Origin: Brachybacterium sp. YJGR34
GTDB lineage: Bacteria; Actinomycetota; Actinomycetes; Actinomycetales; Dermabacteraceae
Direction of reading: 5' to 3'
NCBI RefSeq assembly: GCF_003347015.1
Contig: NZ_PNFB01000002.1
Coordinates: 186,001-250,000, forward strand
DNA: 64,000 bases
In this document: positions 55,088 to 64,000 of the stretch, one piece after another
Numbering within the stretch: the stretch's first letter is position 1
Layout: each line of letters begins with the position of its first letter
The notes under the pieces: generated by a model
What the model was told of the DNA's origin: nothing
The model's input: only the letters and a program-made list of their open reading frames with translations
The model's database searches: none
Program-made: the position numbers and the translations under genes

Positions 55088-56104
55088 ATGTGCAAGGCTC
55101 GAGCGGTGCCCGCCCCTCCACCGCCGGTCCTCGACGACCCGGCCGCCGACCCCGTGCTGTCCAGGATCCTGGCGGCCACCGGTCTGCCCGTGCGCGGCCG
55201 GTTCCGGCGCACGGCCGGCTGGACCAGCCGCGCATGGCTCGGCGAGGACTGCGTGGTGCGTCTGAGCACCGGGCCGGCCCACGGTGCGTACGCCCATGAG
55301 GCCGTCGTCGCCGGCCTGCTCGCGGGCAGCGACGTCCCGCACGCCCGCCGCATCGCCCACGGCGAGGGGCCCGACGGGGCCTGGTACGTCTCCGAGCGCC
55401 TCCCCGGCCGCACCCTGCACGACGCCTGGCCGGCGGCGGATGCAGGCACACGTCGAGACCTCATCGAGTCCCTCGGCGCCGCACTGCGCGCCCTGCACCG
55501 TGTTCCGGTCCCCGCCGACCTGCTCCCGCCCTGGCTCCGCGAGGCCCTGGCCGGCGGGCCGTGGCCCGCGTACCACCCGCCCGTCGTCGGCGCGGCGCTC
55601 CAGCAGGTCGAGGCCGCGCGACGGGTGCCCGGCACCGATGCACGCCTGATGGCGGATGCCGCCGCGTGGGTCCGCGAGCGGCTCCCCCTGTTCCGCGAGG
55701 ACGATCCTGTGCTGGTCCACGGCGACCTCCACGGATCCAACGTGATGGTCGAGGGAGGGCGCGTCACCGGCCTCATCGACTTCGCGGAGTCCCTGGCGCA
55801 GCCCGCCGATGCCGAGCTCGACACGATCCTGCGCTGGTGCGCGATGTCGCGCGAGTATCCGCCCGACCCCGCCGGGCAGGGTCTCGACGAGGCCGCTCTC
55901 GCCGCGGTCCCCGGATGGCTGCACGGCGCCTATCCGCAGCTGTTCGCGCGCCCGCACCTGCGCGAGCGGCTGCACGTCTACGACATGCACCGGCAGCTGG
56001 CGCTCTGCGCGCACCACCCCGAGGAGGCAGGGCGCGCGGCGGCGCAGCTCCGCGTCGCCGCTCTGCTGCGCGGGCACGACCATCTCGACGCGCTCGCCTG
56101 GTAG
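55088..56104 (+). CDS. APH-fold phosphotransferase
   Basis: The 338-residue protein contains WYVSERLPGRTLHDAW, the catalytic loop VHGDLHGSNVM and VTGLIDFAESLAQPADAELD with the metal Asp. The ATP-site Lys in the N-lobe is replaced (CVVRLSTGPAHG). GTG at 55106 is an alternative start that removes six residues. Third APH-fold kinase within 10 kb. Substrate unknown. Confidence 0.8.
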   Translation: MCKARAVPAPPPPVLDDPAADPVLSRILAATGLPVRGRFRRTAGWTSRAWLGEDCVVRLSTGPAHGAYAHEAVVAGLLAGSDVPHARRIAHGEGPDGAWYVSERLPGRTLHDAWPAADAGTRRDLIESLGAALRALHRVPVPADLLPPWLREALAGGPWPAYHPPVVGAALQQVEAARRVPGTDARLMADAAAWVRERLPLFREDDPVLVHGDLHGSNVMVEGGRVTGLIDFAESLAQPADAELDTILRWCAMSREYPPDPAGQGLDEAALAAVPGWLHGAYPQLFARPHLRERLHVYDMHRQLALCAHHPEEAGRAAAQLRVAALLRGHDHLDALAW

Positions 56105-56204
56105 GGCAGCTCCCGGCGCACCGCCCCGGGGATCACTCTCCAGAGCGATGGCGATGAGCCCGCCGAGCGATGTGGGACCACCGCGGCGCTCCTAGCCTCG
56201 AGAC

Positions 56205-56870
56205 GTGGAACAGATCAACGCCCTCATCCTCCAGGCGGCCGATTCGCCGTGGCTGCTCCTGGTCATGCTGCTCACCTCGATCGTGGACGGCGTTTTCCCG
56301 CTGATCCCCAGCGAGACGGTGCTGGTGGCCGCCGTGGCCTCCGCCGCGGCCACCGGAGACCCGGCCACCATCGCGGTGGTGGGACTGGTCGCCGCGCTGG
56401 GCGCGATGCTCGGGGACAACCTCGCCTACCTGCTCGGTCGTGCGGCCGGGACCCGGAGGCCGCGCTGGATGCGTGGTCCGCGCATCAGCGCGGCGCTCGC
56501 TCGCGCCCAGCGCTCCCTGCAGGAGCGCGGGGCGCCGTTCCTGCTCTCGGCGCGCTTCGTCCCGGGCGGTCGGGTCGCCGTGAACCTCAGCGCCGGCATC
56601 CTGGGCTATCCCTGGCGCCGGTTCGCGGGGCTCAGCGTGGTCGCCGGACTCATGTGGTCCCTCTACAGCGCGGGCATCGGCACCGTGGCGGGCCACTGGC
56701 TCGGCGATCAGCCTCTGCTCAGCGTGCTGATCGGCATCGGCGTGGCCGGGGTGATCGGGATCGTGGTCGATCGCCTCCGGGCGGCGCGGGAGCGGAGGAC
56801 GGCAACACCGTCACCGGTTCTCCTCCCGAGCTGCGCTCCGATTCCCCTCGCCGCCGCGGCGGCGCCGTGA
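56205..56870 (+). CDS. DedA-family membrane protein
   Basis: The 221-residue protein has DedA features: IVDGVFPLIPSETVLVAAVA near residue 25, GAMLGDNLAYLLGR, and SARFVPGGRVAVNLSAGILG (family FxPxGR motif). It likely flips lipids in the membrane. The GTG start is 6 nt past TAGCCT, so the message may be leaderless. The stop overlaps the following kinase gene as GTGA, tying DedA to the two-component system. Confidence 0.88.
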   Translation: MEQINALILQAADSPWLLLVMLLTSIVDGVFPLIPSETVLVAAVASAAATGDPATIAVVGLVAALGAMLGDNLAYLLGRAAGTRRPRWMRGPRISAALARAQRSLQERGAPFLLSARFVPGGRVAVNLSAGILGYPWRRFAGLSVVAGLMWSLYSAGIGTVAGHWLGDQPLLSVLIGIGVAGVIGIVVDRLRAARERRTATPSPVLLPSCAPIPLAAAAAP

Positions 56871-58207
56871 GCGAGACACCACCGGCGACGCCGACCGACT
56901 ACGGTCGAGGGGTGGACCACACCGGGGAGCGCGAGGAGCCGCGGCGCTCCCGCGGGCGCCGCAGCCCTCGCGGCGCCGCGCGCGCCGTCCCGCCGCGCCT
57001 CGGCGAGCTCGCGACCCGCCGCACCGCGCCGCCGGCCGTGCTGATGGTCCTCGCCATCATCCAGTTCTCGGTGCTCGTGCCGATCCACGTCGCCCAGTAC
57101 GGCACGCCGGTCGCCCTCGCCATCCCGCTCGGTGCGGTGCTGTGCATCGCCCCGGTGGTGGCGCTGACCCGTCCCGGGACCGCGACTGTCCTGTTCTGCG
57201 CCGCCGTCCTCGTCCTGCCGCTGGCGGGTCTGGCGGGCCGGGAGGCCGGCTGGCCGTGGCCGTGGTCCGTGCCCGCCATGATCGCCTTCACGCTCTTCGT
57301 CCTCGTGATCACGATCGTGCACGGTTGGCGCGCGGGCCTCGTCCCCTGGGCGGTGAGCCTCCTGGGAACGCTGCTGATGCCGATGATCGGCGGCCCGGGC
57401 GCCGGGGGAACCACCGGCGCGGGGCTCATCGTCACCGCGTCGATCTCAGGTGCGGCGCTGCTGGTCGCCGTGCTGATCGCCGGACGCCTGCGGGTGGGTG
57501 CGGAGCTGAGCCGCGAACGGGAGCTGACCGCCGCGGAGCATGCCCGTCGCATCCTCGTCGAGGAGCGCACCCGGATCGCCCGCGAGCTGCACGACGTGGT
57601 CGCCCACAGCACCTCGCTGATCCAGGTGCAGGCGTCCACCGCGCGGTACCGGATCCCCGATCTGCCGCCCTCGGCGCTCGCGGAGTTCGAGGAGATCTCC
57701 CGCAACGCGCGCGGCTCGCTGACGGAGATGCGCCGGCTGCTCGGGGTGCTGCGCACGGAGGACGACGACGCCGAGCTCGCCCCGCAGCAGTCCATCGCGG
57801 ACATCCCCGCGCTGGTGGAGGGGATCCGCCAGGCGGGCGGCGCGGTCGAGCTGACCTACTCCCCGCCGCCCGACGGCCTGGCGCCCAGCGTGCACATCGC
57901 CGCCTTCCGGATCACGCAGGAGGCGCTGAGCAATGCCGTCCGGCACGCGCCCGGAGCCCCGATCACCCTCGCCGTGGAGCCGGGGGAGGACGCCGTGCGG
58001 ATCGTGGTCCACAACGGGCCGTCGGCCGCGGATCCGCCGCCGGCCGCCCTCCCCGCCGCGGCGCCGGGCGGCGGGCACGGGCTGCGCGGCATGCAGGAAC
58101 GCGTCACACTGCTCGGAGGAAGCCTGGTCGTGGGGCCCGACCCCTCGGGAGGATGGACCGTGACCGCGGTGCTGCCGTGGCGGGAGACGGGAACGGGGAG
58201 CGCATGA
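56867..58207 (+). CDS. Two-component sensor histidine kinase (HisKA_3 family)
   Basis: The 446-residue kinase has a basic N-terminus, about four to five helices (residues ~55-215), RTRIARELHDVVAHSTSLIQ with the phosphoacceptor His, and a HATPase domain ending GGGHGLRGMQERV. The start is a GTG at 56867 overlapping the dedA stop; the end overlaps the response regulator start by 4 bp. Confidence 0.88.
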   Translation: MSETPPATPTDYGRGVDHTGEREEPRRSRGRRSPRGAARAVPPRLGELATRRTAPPAVLMVLAIIQFSVLVPIHVAQYGTPVALAIPLGAVLCIAPVVALTRPGTATVLFCAAVLVLPLAGLAGREAGWPWPWSVPAMIAFTLFVLVITIVHGWRAGLVPWAVSLLGTLLMPMIGGPGAGGTTGAGLIVTASISGAALLVAVLIAGRLRVGAELSRERELTAAEHARRILVEERTRIARELHDVVAHSTSLIQVQASTARYRIPDLPPSALAEFEEISRNARGSLTEMRRLLGVLRTEDDDAELAPQQSIADIPALVEGIRQAGGAVELTYSPPPDGLAPSVHIAAFRITQEALSNAVRHAPGAPITLAVEPGEDAVRIVVHNGPSAADPPPAALPAAAPGGGHGLRGMQERVTLLGGSLVVGPDPSGGWTVTAVLPWRETGTGSA

Positions 58208-58875
58208 GCATCGACGTCCTGATCGTCGACGACGCGGCGATGGTCCGCGCGGGATTCGCCGCCCTGCTGGACGCCCACGACGGCATCCGCGTGGCCGGCC
58301 AGGCCACCACCGGCAAGGAGGCCGTCTCCCTCGCGGCGCGCCTGAGCCCGGACGTCATCGTCATGGACGTGCGGATGCCGGAGATGGACGGGATCGAGGC
58401 GACGCGGCAGATCCTCGGGCCCGGGTTCCCCGCGGCGAAGGTGCCGCGGATCCTCATGCTCACCACCTTCGACATCGACGACTACGTCTACGACGCCCTC
58501 CAGGCCGGCGCCAGCGGGTTCCTGCTCAAGGACGCCCCGCCGGAGGACCTCGTCCATGCCGTGCGGGTGGTCGCCGCCGGCGACGCGCTGCTCTCCCCGG
58601 GCATCACCCGCAAGATGATCGCCCAGTTCGCCGCGCAGAAGCCGCAGCCCCCGCGCACCGCCGGGGTCCTGGCCACGCTCACGGAGCGCGAGCGCGAGGT
58701 GCTGCTGCTCATGGGGCAGGGCCGCTCCAACGGGGAGATCGCCGCGGAGCTCTTCCTCTCCGAGCACACCGTCAAGACGCACGTGGGCCGGATCCTGGCG
58801 AAGATCGGTGCCCGCGACCGCGTCCAGGCCGTGATCTTCGCGTACGACAGCCGTCTGGTCGAACCGACCGCCTGA
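58204..58875 (+). CDS. NarL/LuxR-family response regulator
   Basis: The 223-residue protein has a receiver (VLIVDDAAMVRAGFAALL; phospho-Asp in VIVMDVRMPEMDG; Lys in FLLKDAPPEDL) and a C-terminal LuxR HTH (LTEREREVLLLMGQGRSNGE). It overlaps the kinase gene, and the two form a phosphorelay. The membrane acyltransferase gene starts 106 bp downstream and may be a target. Confidence 0.9.
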   Translation: MSIDVLIVDDAAMVRAGFAALLDAHDGIRVAGQATTGKEAVSLAARLSPDVIVMDVRMPEMDGIEATRQILGPGFPAAKVPRILMLTTFDIDDYVYDALQAGASGFLLKDAPPEDLVHAVRVVAAGDALLSPGITRKMIAQFAAQKPQPPRTAGVLATLTEREREVLLLMGQGRSNGEIAAELFLSEHTVKTHVGRILAKIGARDRVQAVIFAYDSRLVEPTA

Positions 58876-58981
58876 CCTCCCTCCCCGGTACCCCGGTAGG
58901 GGATCCCGACGGCACCGGCGAGCGATGCCCCGGCCGGCGCCGCCTCCCTAGCCTCCTGGTCACCACCCCAGGAGGAGCCCC

Positions 58982-60271
58982 ATGGTCATCGCCCACGCCC
59001 CGTCGCCGAGCACCGCCGCGCCGCGCGCGGCTGCTCCTGCCCCCGCCTCCCGTCCCGCGGGCCGCGACTCCGGCATCGACCTGGTGCGGGCCCTGTGCCT
59101 GGTGGTCATCATGGTGCTCCATGCGCTGCAGGTCAGCGCCACCACGGGAGTCTCCGGTCCGCAGCTCGAGTACGCCACCTCCGGCACCTCCTGGTACCCG
59201 CCGCTGACCTGGCTGCTGCAGGTGATGCCGCTGTTCTTCGTCATCGGCGGGTTCGCCGGCGCGATCGCCCACCGCCGCCGACGGGCGCGGGGCGCCGGCG
59301 CGGCGAGCTTCGTGGTGGGCCGCGTGCACCGCCTGTTGGTGCCGGCGACGGCGACCATCGCCGCCGCGGGCCTCGCCCTGGCGATGCTCCTCGCGGCCGG
59401 CGTCCCGGCGGAGCTGGTGGGGGAGATCGGGGTCCGGTTCGGGGAGCCGCTGTGGTTCCTCGGCGTCTTCCTGGGCGCCCAGGCCGTCCTCCCCGCCCTG
59501 CTCGGAGCCCATGAGCGGGCCCCGCTCGCCACCCTCCTCGCCCTCGCCTCCGGCGCGGTGGCCGTCGACGTCCTCGCCCGGACCAGCGGGATCGGCGCCA
59601 TCGGCTATGCGAACCTCGCCCTGGTCTGGCTGGCCCTGCAGCAGCTGGGGTTCTTCCTCGCCGAGGGCCGCCTCGAGGCGGTCGCGCCCCGATGGCGCGC
59701 GCTCGGCGGAGCGGGCGCGATCGCCCTGCTCGTCGTCGCCGTCGGCGCCGGGGCGTACTCGCCCGATCTCATCGCGAACATGAACCCGCCCACCGCGGCG
59801 CTGCTGCTGCTGGGCGCGGCGCAGACCGCCGCCCTGTCCCTCCTGCGCGCTCCGCTGGCGGTGTGGAGCCGCCGCCCGCGAGTCGCCGCGTTCACGGAGT
59901 TCGTCACCGCGCGGAGCATGACGATGTACCTGTGGAACCTGCCGGTGCTGCTGGTCATGGCCGGTGCCTCGGTGCTGCTCGCGACATCGACGGGCCGGGC
60001 GCTGCCGGCGCCCTCCAGCGGGGCGTGGTGGCTCACGCGCCCGCTGTGGATCGCCCTGGCCCTCGCGCTCACCGCGGCCGCCGGACTCCTCCTGGGGCGA
60101 CTGGAGCGCCTGCCGCCGCCGGCGGCGCCCACCACCTCCCAGCGCCGCGCGGCGCAGGCCGTGCTGCTCGCGCTCGCCGGGGTGCTGCTCCTGCTGGTGG
60201 CCGGCACCTCGCCCGGCACCGTCCCGCTCGCGCTCGGGGCGCTCGTGCTCGCGCTCTCCCGGCTGCGATAA
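58982..60271 (+). CDS. Acyltransferase-3-type membrane protein
   Basis: The 429-residue protein has about ten helices. GIDLVRALCLVVIMVLHALQ carries the conserved His of acyltransferase 3 proteins near residue 45, and RVHRLLVPATAT and TMYLWNLPVLLV follow. The N-terminal 25 residues are Ala/Pro-rich. Such enzymes acylate surface polysaccharides or lipids. AGGAGGAG is 5-12 nt before the ATG, and TAGCCT at ~58949 is a likely -10. Confidence 0.8.
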   Translation: MVIAHAPSPSTAAPRAAAPAPASRPAGRDSGIDLVRALCLVVIMVLHALQVSATTGVSGPQLEYATSGTSWYPPLTWLLQVMPLFFVIGGFAGAIAHRRRRARGAGAASFVVGRVHRLLVPATATIAAAGLALAMLLAAGVPAELVGEIGVRFGEPLWFLGVFLGAQAVLPALLGAHERAPLATLLALASGAVAVDVLARTSGIGAIGYANLALVWLALQQLGFFLAEGRLEAVAPRWRALGGAGAIALLVVAVGAGAYSPDLIANMNPPTAALLLLGAAQTAALSLLRAPLAVWSRRPRVAAFTEFVTARSMTMYLWNLPVLLVMAGASVLLATSTGRALPAPSSGAWWLTRPLWIALALALTAAAGLLLGRLERLPPPAAPTTSQRRAAQAVLLALAGVLLLLVAGTSPGTVPLALGALVLALSRLR

Positions 60272-60284
60272 CCGTCTCGCGGAC

Positions 60285-60317
60285 GGTGCGGATATCACCT
60301 CGACGTGCATCCGCACC
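60285..60317 (+). promoter_or_regulatory. Inverted repeat upstream of RNase J gene
   Basis: GGTGCGGAT (60285-60293) pairs with ATCCGCACC (60309-60317). It lies ~110 bp before the RNase J start; it could be a 5' UTR hairpin or part of the promoter. Confidence 0.35.
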
Positions 60318-60424
60318 GATCTCTGACGTAGCGTCAAGGCAGAGACCTCTCGCGCGGCCCTCAGCGTGCCCGGGAGGCGCAAAGCTTCGACCTGTAGTTC
60401 CCCTCTTTCGGAAATGAGATACCC

Positions 60425-62110
60425 ATGCCCCTTGCCCTGAACACGCTCAAGCGCCCCGGTCCCCTCTCGAAGGGCGGCATGCGCATCACCGCGCTGGGCG
60501 GCCTCGGCGAGGTGGGCCGCAACATGACGGTCTTCGAGCACGCCGGGAAGCTCATGATCGTCGACTGCGGCGTCCTGTTCCCCGAGGAGCACCAGCCCGG
60601 CATCGACGTGATCCTGCCGGACTTCACCTCGATCCGCGACCGCCTCGACGACATCGAGTGCATCGTCCTCACCCACGGCCATGAGGACCACATCGGCGGT
60701 GTGCCGTACCTGCTCAAGGAGCGCGCGGACATCCCCGTGATCGGCTCCGAGCTGACGCTCGCGTTCATCACCGCGAAGCTCAAGGAGCACCGCATCACCC
60801 CCACCACGATCCAGGTCGAGGCCGGGGACCGCCGGTCCGTGGGGCCGTTCGACCTCGAGTTCGTCGCGGTCAACCACTCGATCCCCGATGGCCTCGCCGT
60901 CGCGATCCGCACGAAGGCCGGGACGGTGCTGCACACCGGCGACTTCAAGATGGACCAGTTCCCGCTGGACGACCGGATCACCGACCTGCGCGCGTTCGCC
61001 CGCCTCGGCGAGGAGGGCGTGGACCTGTTCATGACCGACTCGACCAACGCGGAGGTGCCGGGCTTCACGATCTCAGAGCGCGATCTCACGCCCGCGATCG
61101 ACAAGGTGTTCACCACCTCGCCGCGCCGCATCATCGTCTCGAGCTTCGCCAGCCACGTCCACCGCATCCAGCAGGTGCTCGACGCCGCGCACGCCAACGG
61201 CCGCAAGGTCGCCTTCGTGGGCCGCTCGATGGTGCGCAACATGGGGATCGCCCGCGACCTGGGCTACCTCAACATCCCCAAGGGCCTCGTCGTCGACTTC
61301 CGCAAGATCCAGTCGATGCCCGAGCACAAGATCACCCTGGTCTGCACCGGCTCCCAGGGCGAGCCGATGGCCGCGCTCGCGCGCATGGCCAACGGCGACC
61401 ACCAGATCCGGGTGGGGGAGGGCGACACCGTGCTGCTGGCCAGCTCGCTCATCCCGGGCAACGAGACCGCCATCTACGGGATCATCAACAAGCTCACCGA
61501 CCTCGGCGCGAACATCGTCCACAAGGGCAACGCCAAGGTGCACGTCTCCGGCCACGCGAGCGCCGGCGAGCTCGTGTACTGCTACAACATCGTGCGCCCG
61601 AAGAACGTCATGCCGGTGCACGGCGAGTCCAAGCACCTGCACGCTAACGCCGAGCTGGCTCGTCGCACGGGCGTGCCCGAGGATCGCATCATGGTGGTCG
61701 CCGACGGCGTCACCGTGGACCTCGTCAAGGGCCGCGCCAAGGTCTCCGGCAAGGTCGAGGCCGGCCTGGTCTACGTCGACGGGCAGACCATCGGCGCCGC
61801 GACCGAGGACACCCTGGCCGAGCGCCGGCTGCTCAGCGGCGGCGGCGTCGTCACCGTGGTGGCGCTCCTCGATCCCAAGACCAACCAGCCCGTGGAGCCG
61901 CTGGAGTTCCTCACCAAGGGCTTCGTCCACGACGATCGCACCTTCGCGGGCGCCGAGGCGCAGGTGAACAAGGCGCTCAAGCGCGCCAAGGACGACAAGA
62001 TCGATGACATCGGCGCGCTCGAGGAGATCATCGTCGACGCCGTCAGCAGCACCCTGCGCCGCACCTACCGTCGCGAGCCCGTGGTCATGGCCGTGGTGGT
62101 CGACGCCTGA
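60425..62110 (+). CDS. rnj: Ribonuclease J
   Basis: The 561-residue metallo-beta-lactamase/beta-CASP RNase has ITALGGLGEVGRNMTVFEHA, the metal motif LTHGHEDHIGG near residue 80, DSTNAEVPGFT, and the beta-CASP SGHASAGELV with MPVHGESKHL. It trims and degrades mRNA and matures rRNA. It is commonly next to dapA, which is not visible here. A strong terminator follows at 62186. Confidence 0.95.
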   Translation: MPLALNTLKRPGPLSKGGMRITALGGLGEVGRNMTVFEHAGKLMIVDCGVLFPEEHQPGIDVILPDFTSIRDRLDDIECIVLTHGHEDHIGGVPYLLKERADIPVIGSELTLAFITAKLKEHRITPTTIQVEAGDRRSVGPFDLEFVAVNHSIPDGLAVAIRTKAGTVLHTGDFKMDQFPLDDRITDLRAFARLGEEGVDLFMTDSTNAEVPGFTISERDLTPAIDKVFTTSPRRIIVSSFASHVHRIQQVLDAAHANGRKVAFVGRSMVRNMGIARDLGYLNIPKGLVVDFRKIQSMPEHKITLVCTGSQGEPMAALARMANGDHQIRVGEGDTVLLASSLIPGNETAIYGIINKLTDLGANIVHKGNAKVHVSGHASAGELVYCYNIVRPKNVMPVHGESKHLHANAELARRTGVPEDRIMVVADGVTVDLVKGRAKVSGKVEAGLVYVDGQTIGAATEDTLAERRLLSGGGVVTVVALLDPKTNQPVEPLEFLTKGFVHDDRTFAGAEAQVNKALKRAKDDKIDDIGALEEIIVDAVSSTLRRTYRREPVVMAVVVDA

Positions 62111-62185
62111 TCGACGAACTGGCGAGGAACGAGCCGGGAGGAGATCAGGCAGCAGGGAGAGCCTGAGCGGGGTCTCCCTGAAGCA

Positions 62186-62224
62186 CAGAACAGGCCGTGA
62201 GCGCGACGCTCACGGCCTGTTCTG
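62186..62224. terminator. Terminator between RNase J and SulP genes
   Basis: Eighteen-bp arms (62186-62203 and 62207-62224) pair perfectly around CGA. The arms share CAGAACAGGCCGTGAGC with the terminator at 38244-38286. Confidence 0.85.
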
Positions 62225-62247
62225 CATCCAGCGGTCGTCGGCGACCC

Positions 62248-63798
62248 TCAGTGCCCGTCGCCGAGCTTCCCGGAGAGGCGCTCGAGGCGCTCGAGGCTCG
62301 CTCCGTCGAGGCCGACGATGCGGGCCTGCTTGCCGCGGGCGGCGTACTTGGACTGCACGGCATCCAGCGCGGCCACGGTGGAGGCGTCCCAGACGTCGGC
62401 GGCGGTGAGGTCGACGACCACCACCTCCGGGTCGCCTGCGTAGTCGAACTGGTAGACGAGGTCGTTGCTGGAGGCCCAGAACAGCTCGCCGCGGACCGCG
62501 TAGCGGCGGATGTCGATGGTGCCGTCGCCGTCGACGTCGGTCTCCCAGACCTTCTCGATGCGCACCATGTGCGCCACGCGCCGGGCGAAGAGCACCATCG
62601 CGGCGAGGACGCCGAGCACCACGCCGATGGCGAGGTTGTGCGTGACCACGGTGGCGATGACGGTGACCAGCATGACCATGGTCTCCGACCACGGCATCAG
62701 GCGCAGGGTCGAGGGGCGGATGCTGTGCCAGTCGAAGGTGCCGACGGAGACCATGATCATCACGGCGACCAGCGCCGCCATCGGGATCAGGCCCACGATG
62801 TCGCCGAGCACGACGACCAGGATCAGCAGGAACACGCCGGCCAGGAACGTGGAGATGCGGGTGCGGGAGCCCGACTGCTTCACGTTGATCATCGTCTGGC
62901 CGATCATGGCGCAGCCGCCCATGCCGCCGAAGAAGCCGGAGAGGACGTTGGCCACGCCCTGGCCCCAGGACTCGCGGGTCTTGTTGGAGTGGGTGTCGGT
63001 GATGTCGTCGACGAGCTTCGCCGTCATCAGCGACTCCATGAGGCCCACGAGTGCCATCGCCAGTGCGTAGGGCGCGATGATCTGCAGCGTCTCGAGGGTC
63101 AGCGGGACGTCGGGGATCAGCAGGGCGGGCAGCGAGTCGGGCAGCTCGCCCTGGTCGGAGACGTTCGGCAGGCTCCAGCCGGCAGCGACCACAGCGCCCG
63201 TGATCAGCACGATGGCGACCAGCGGCGAGGGGATCACCGTGGTCAGGCGGGGGAGCAGGACGATGATCGCCAGGCCCACGGCCACCAGCGGGTAGACGAT
63301 CCAGGGGATGTCCTCGCCGAACAGGTGGGGCAGCTGGGCGGTGAAGATGAGGATCGCCAGCGCGTTGACGAAGCCCGTCATGACGCTGCGGGGGATGAAG
63401 CGCATGAGCTTCGCGACCCCGAGCAGCGCCAGCACGATCTGGAGGAGTCCGGCGAGGATGACCGTGGCCAGGAAGTACTCGATCCCGTGCTCGGCCATGA
63501 CGGGCGCGATGACCAGGGCGACCGCGCCGGTCGCGGCCGAGATCATGGCCGGACGGCCGCCGACCACGGCGATCGTCACCGCCATCACGAAGGAGGAGAA
63601 CAGGCCCACCTGCGGGGGGACCCCCGCGAGGATGGAGAAGGAGATCGCCTCGGGGATGAGGGCGAGGGCGACGACGAGGCCGCCGAGGACCTCGGTCCGC
63701 AGGCGTCGGGGGCTGCGCAGGGCCGAGCGGACGGTGTCCGGGCGCTCCTGCGAGTGGGCGGGGGAGGTCTCCGCGGGCGCGGCAGACGTGGAGGGCAT
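62248..63798 (-). CDS. SulP-family anion transporter with STAS domain
   Basis: The 516-residue protein has about eleven helices (SulP signature [20 protein letters not shown] near residue 45, [20 protein letters not shown] near residue 240) and a C-terminal STAS domain ([20 protein letters not shown]). It imports sulfate, bicarbonate or similar anions. The ATG at 63798 is chosen because the open frame before it is short and unlike the family. It is convergent with RNase J. Confidence 0.9.
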   Translation of the reverse strand: MPSTSAAPAETSPAHSQERPDTVRSALRSPRRLRTEVLGGLVVALALIPEAISFSILAGVPPQVGLFSSFVMAVTIAVVGGRPAMISAATGAVALVIAPVMAEHGIEYFLATVILAGLLQIVLALLGVAKLMRFIPRSVMTGFVNALAILIFTAQLPHLFGEDIPWIVYPLVAVGLAIIVLLPRLTTVIPSPLVAIVLITGAVVAAGWSLPNVSDQGELPDSLPALLIPDVPLTLETLQIIAPYALAMALVGLMESLMTAKLVDDITDTHSNKTRESWGQGVANVLSGFFGGMGGCAMIGQTMINVKQSGSRTRISTFLAGVFLLILVVVLGDIVGLIPMAALVAVMIMVSVGTFDWHSIRPSTLRLMPWSETMVMLVTVIATVVTHNLAIGVVLGVLAAMVLFARRVAHMVRIEKVWETDVDGDGTIDIRRYAVRGELFWASSNDLVYQFDYAGDPEVVVVDLTAADVWDASTVAALDAVQSKYAARGKQARIVGLDGASLERLERLSGKLGDGH

Positions 63799-63941
63799 GA
63801 GGATCCTTGGGGAGTCTGGGCGGGCCTGCGGTCGCGGCGCTGACGGCGCGGAGGCCCCGATGGCCAACTGTCACGTTACGTGAAGGTTGGGTCGGGTGTG
63901 CAGTCCTCGGGACCTGGCTCACATCGCGGGACGCGCCGCGC

Positions 63942-64000
63942 TCAGCCCTCCGGCAGGTGGTCCTCGGTGCGCCGTCGGGCCGCGGCGGCGGCCTGCGCGG
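63942..64000 (-). CDS. 3' end of an unidentified gene (truncated by window edge)
   Basis: A minus-strand frame runs in from the window end and stops with TGA at 63942-63944. The 18 visible codons read [18 protein letters not shown]. Too short to identify; the polar, charged end looks like a real C-terminus but could be a shadow. Confidence 0.4.
   Translation of the reverse strand, partial: AQAAAAARRRTEDHLPEG

Noticed and set aside
42858..56104. Genomic island integrated at tRNA-Lys
   Set aside because: The block looks accessory, but I found no duplicate of the tRNA-Lys 3' end and no integrase, so the boundary is not supported.
62197..63843. 548-codon plus-strand frame opposite the SulP gene
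   Set aside because: Composition dominated by Asp, Gly, His and Gln with no domain; the minus strand encodes a complete SulP-STAS protein.

Overview
The window is a very GC-rich (about 70 percent), densely coded stretch of an actinobacterial chromosome. Gene content points to a Micrococcales actinomycete, probably Brachybacterium or a close Dermabacteraceae relative: class Ib nrdHIE/nrdF, Fur-like regulator plus catalase, ectABC, an Mrp antiporter, PadR/HAAS and NarL-type two-component pairs, and several apparently leaderless promoters. The genus is an inference; there is no rRNA to confirm it.

Layout. 1-2664: end of an Mrp Na+/H+ antiporter operon (mrpD partial, E, F, G). 2701-6690: formate-THF ligase, MDR oxidoreductase, tRNA-Phe, tRNA-Asp, tRNA-Glu and a small metallopeptidase. 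6904-12397: NarL-type two-component pair divergent from an ABC exporter, then a secreted S33-type hydrolase. 12495-14585: tRNA-Thr, a ~1 kb segment bounded by a 34-bp copy of the tRNA 3' end, and two small Tat-signal proteins. 14680-19775: fur-like gene, katA, Usp, acyltransferase, Gfo/Idh-type oxidoreductase. 20385-23209: nrdHIE. 23319-25421: three-gene WXG100-like locus. 25545-28975: small membrane genes, HAAS/PadR pair, DUF418 protein. 29273-30241: nrdF. 30312-36055: phosphopantetheinyl transferase, M1 peptidase and a Pls-family one-module peptide synthetase. 36345-42663: GlsB-like, YigZ-like, ectABC and an AGCS symporter. 42792-56104: accessory block after tRNA-Lys, with a cysteine-protease-inhibitor-like lipoprotein, a WXG100-calpain protein, methyltransferase, three APH-fold kinases, SDR/TetR pair, secreted SurE-like protein, copper lipoproteins and a SigJ-like ECF sigma factor. 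56205-64000: DedA/two-component operon, acyltransferase, RNase J, SulP transporter and the tail of one more gene.

Most notable are three loci. First, a 1295-residue Pls-type synthetase whose hand-read adenylation code (D-A-E-S-I-G-T-V-V-K) is close to a known lysine code; it overlaps an M1 zinc peptidase by 4 bp and lies near a PPTase, an arrangement that suggests an epsilon-poly-L-lysine (or similar homopolymer) pathway. Second, a WXG100-like domain fused to a complete calpain-type catalytic triad, encoded divergently from a lipoprotein that resembles chagasin-type cysteine-protease inhibitors, with a clear inverted repeat between them. Third, an att-like 34-bp duplication of the tRNA-Thr 3' end that encloses one Tat-exported protein and no integrase.

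All assignments are from reading motifs and context by eye; no database search was run.
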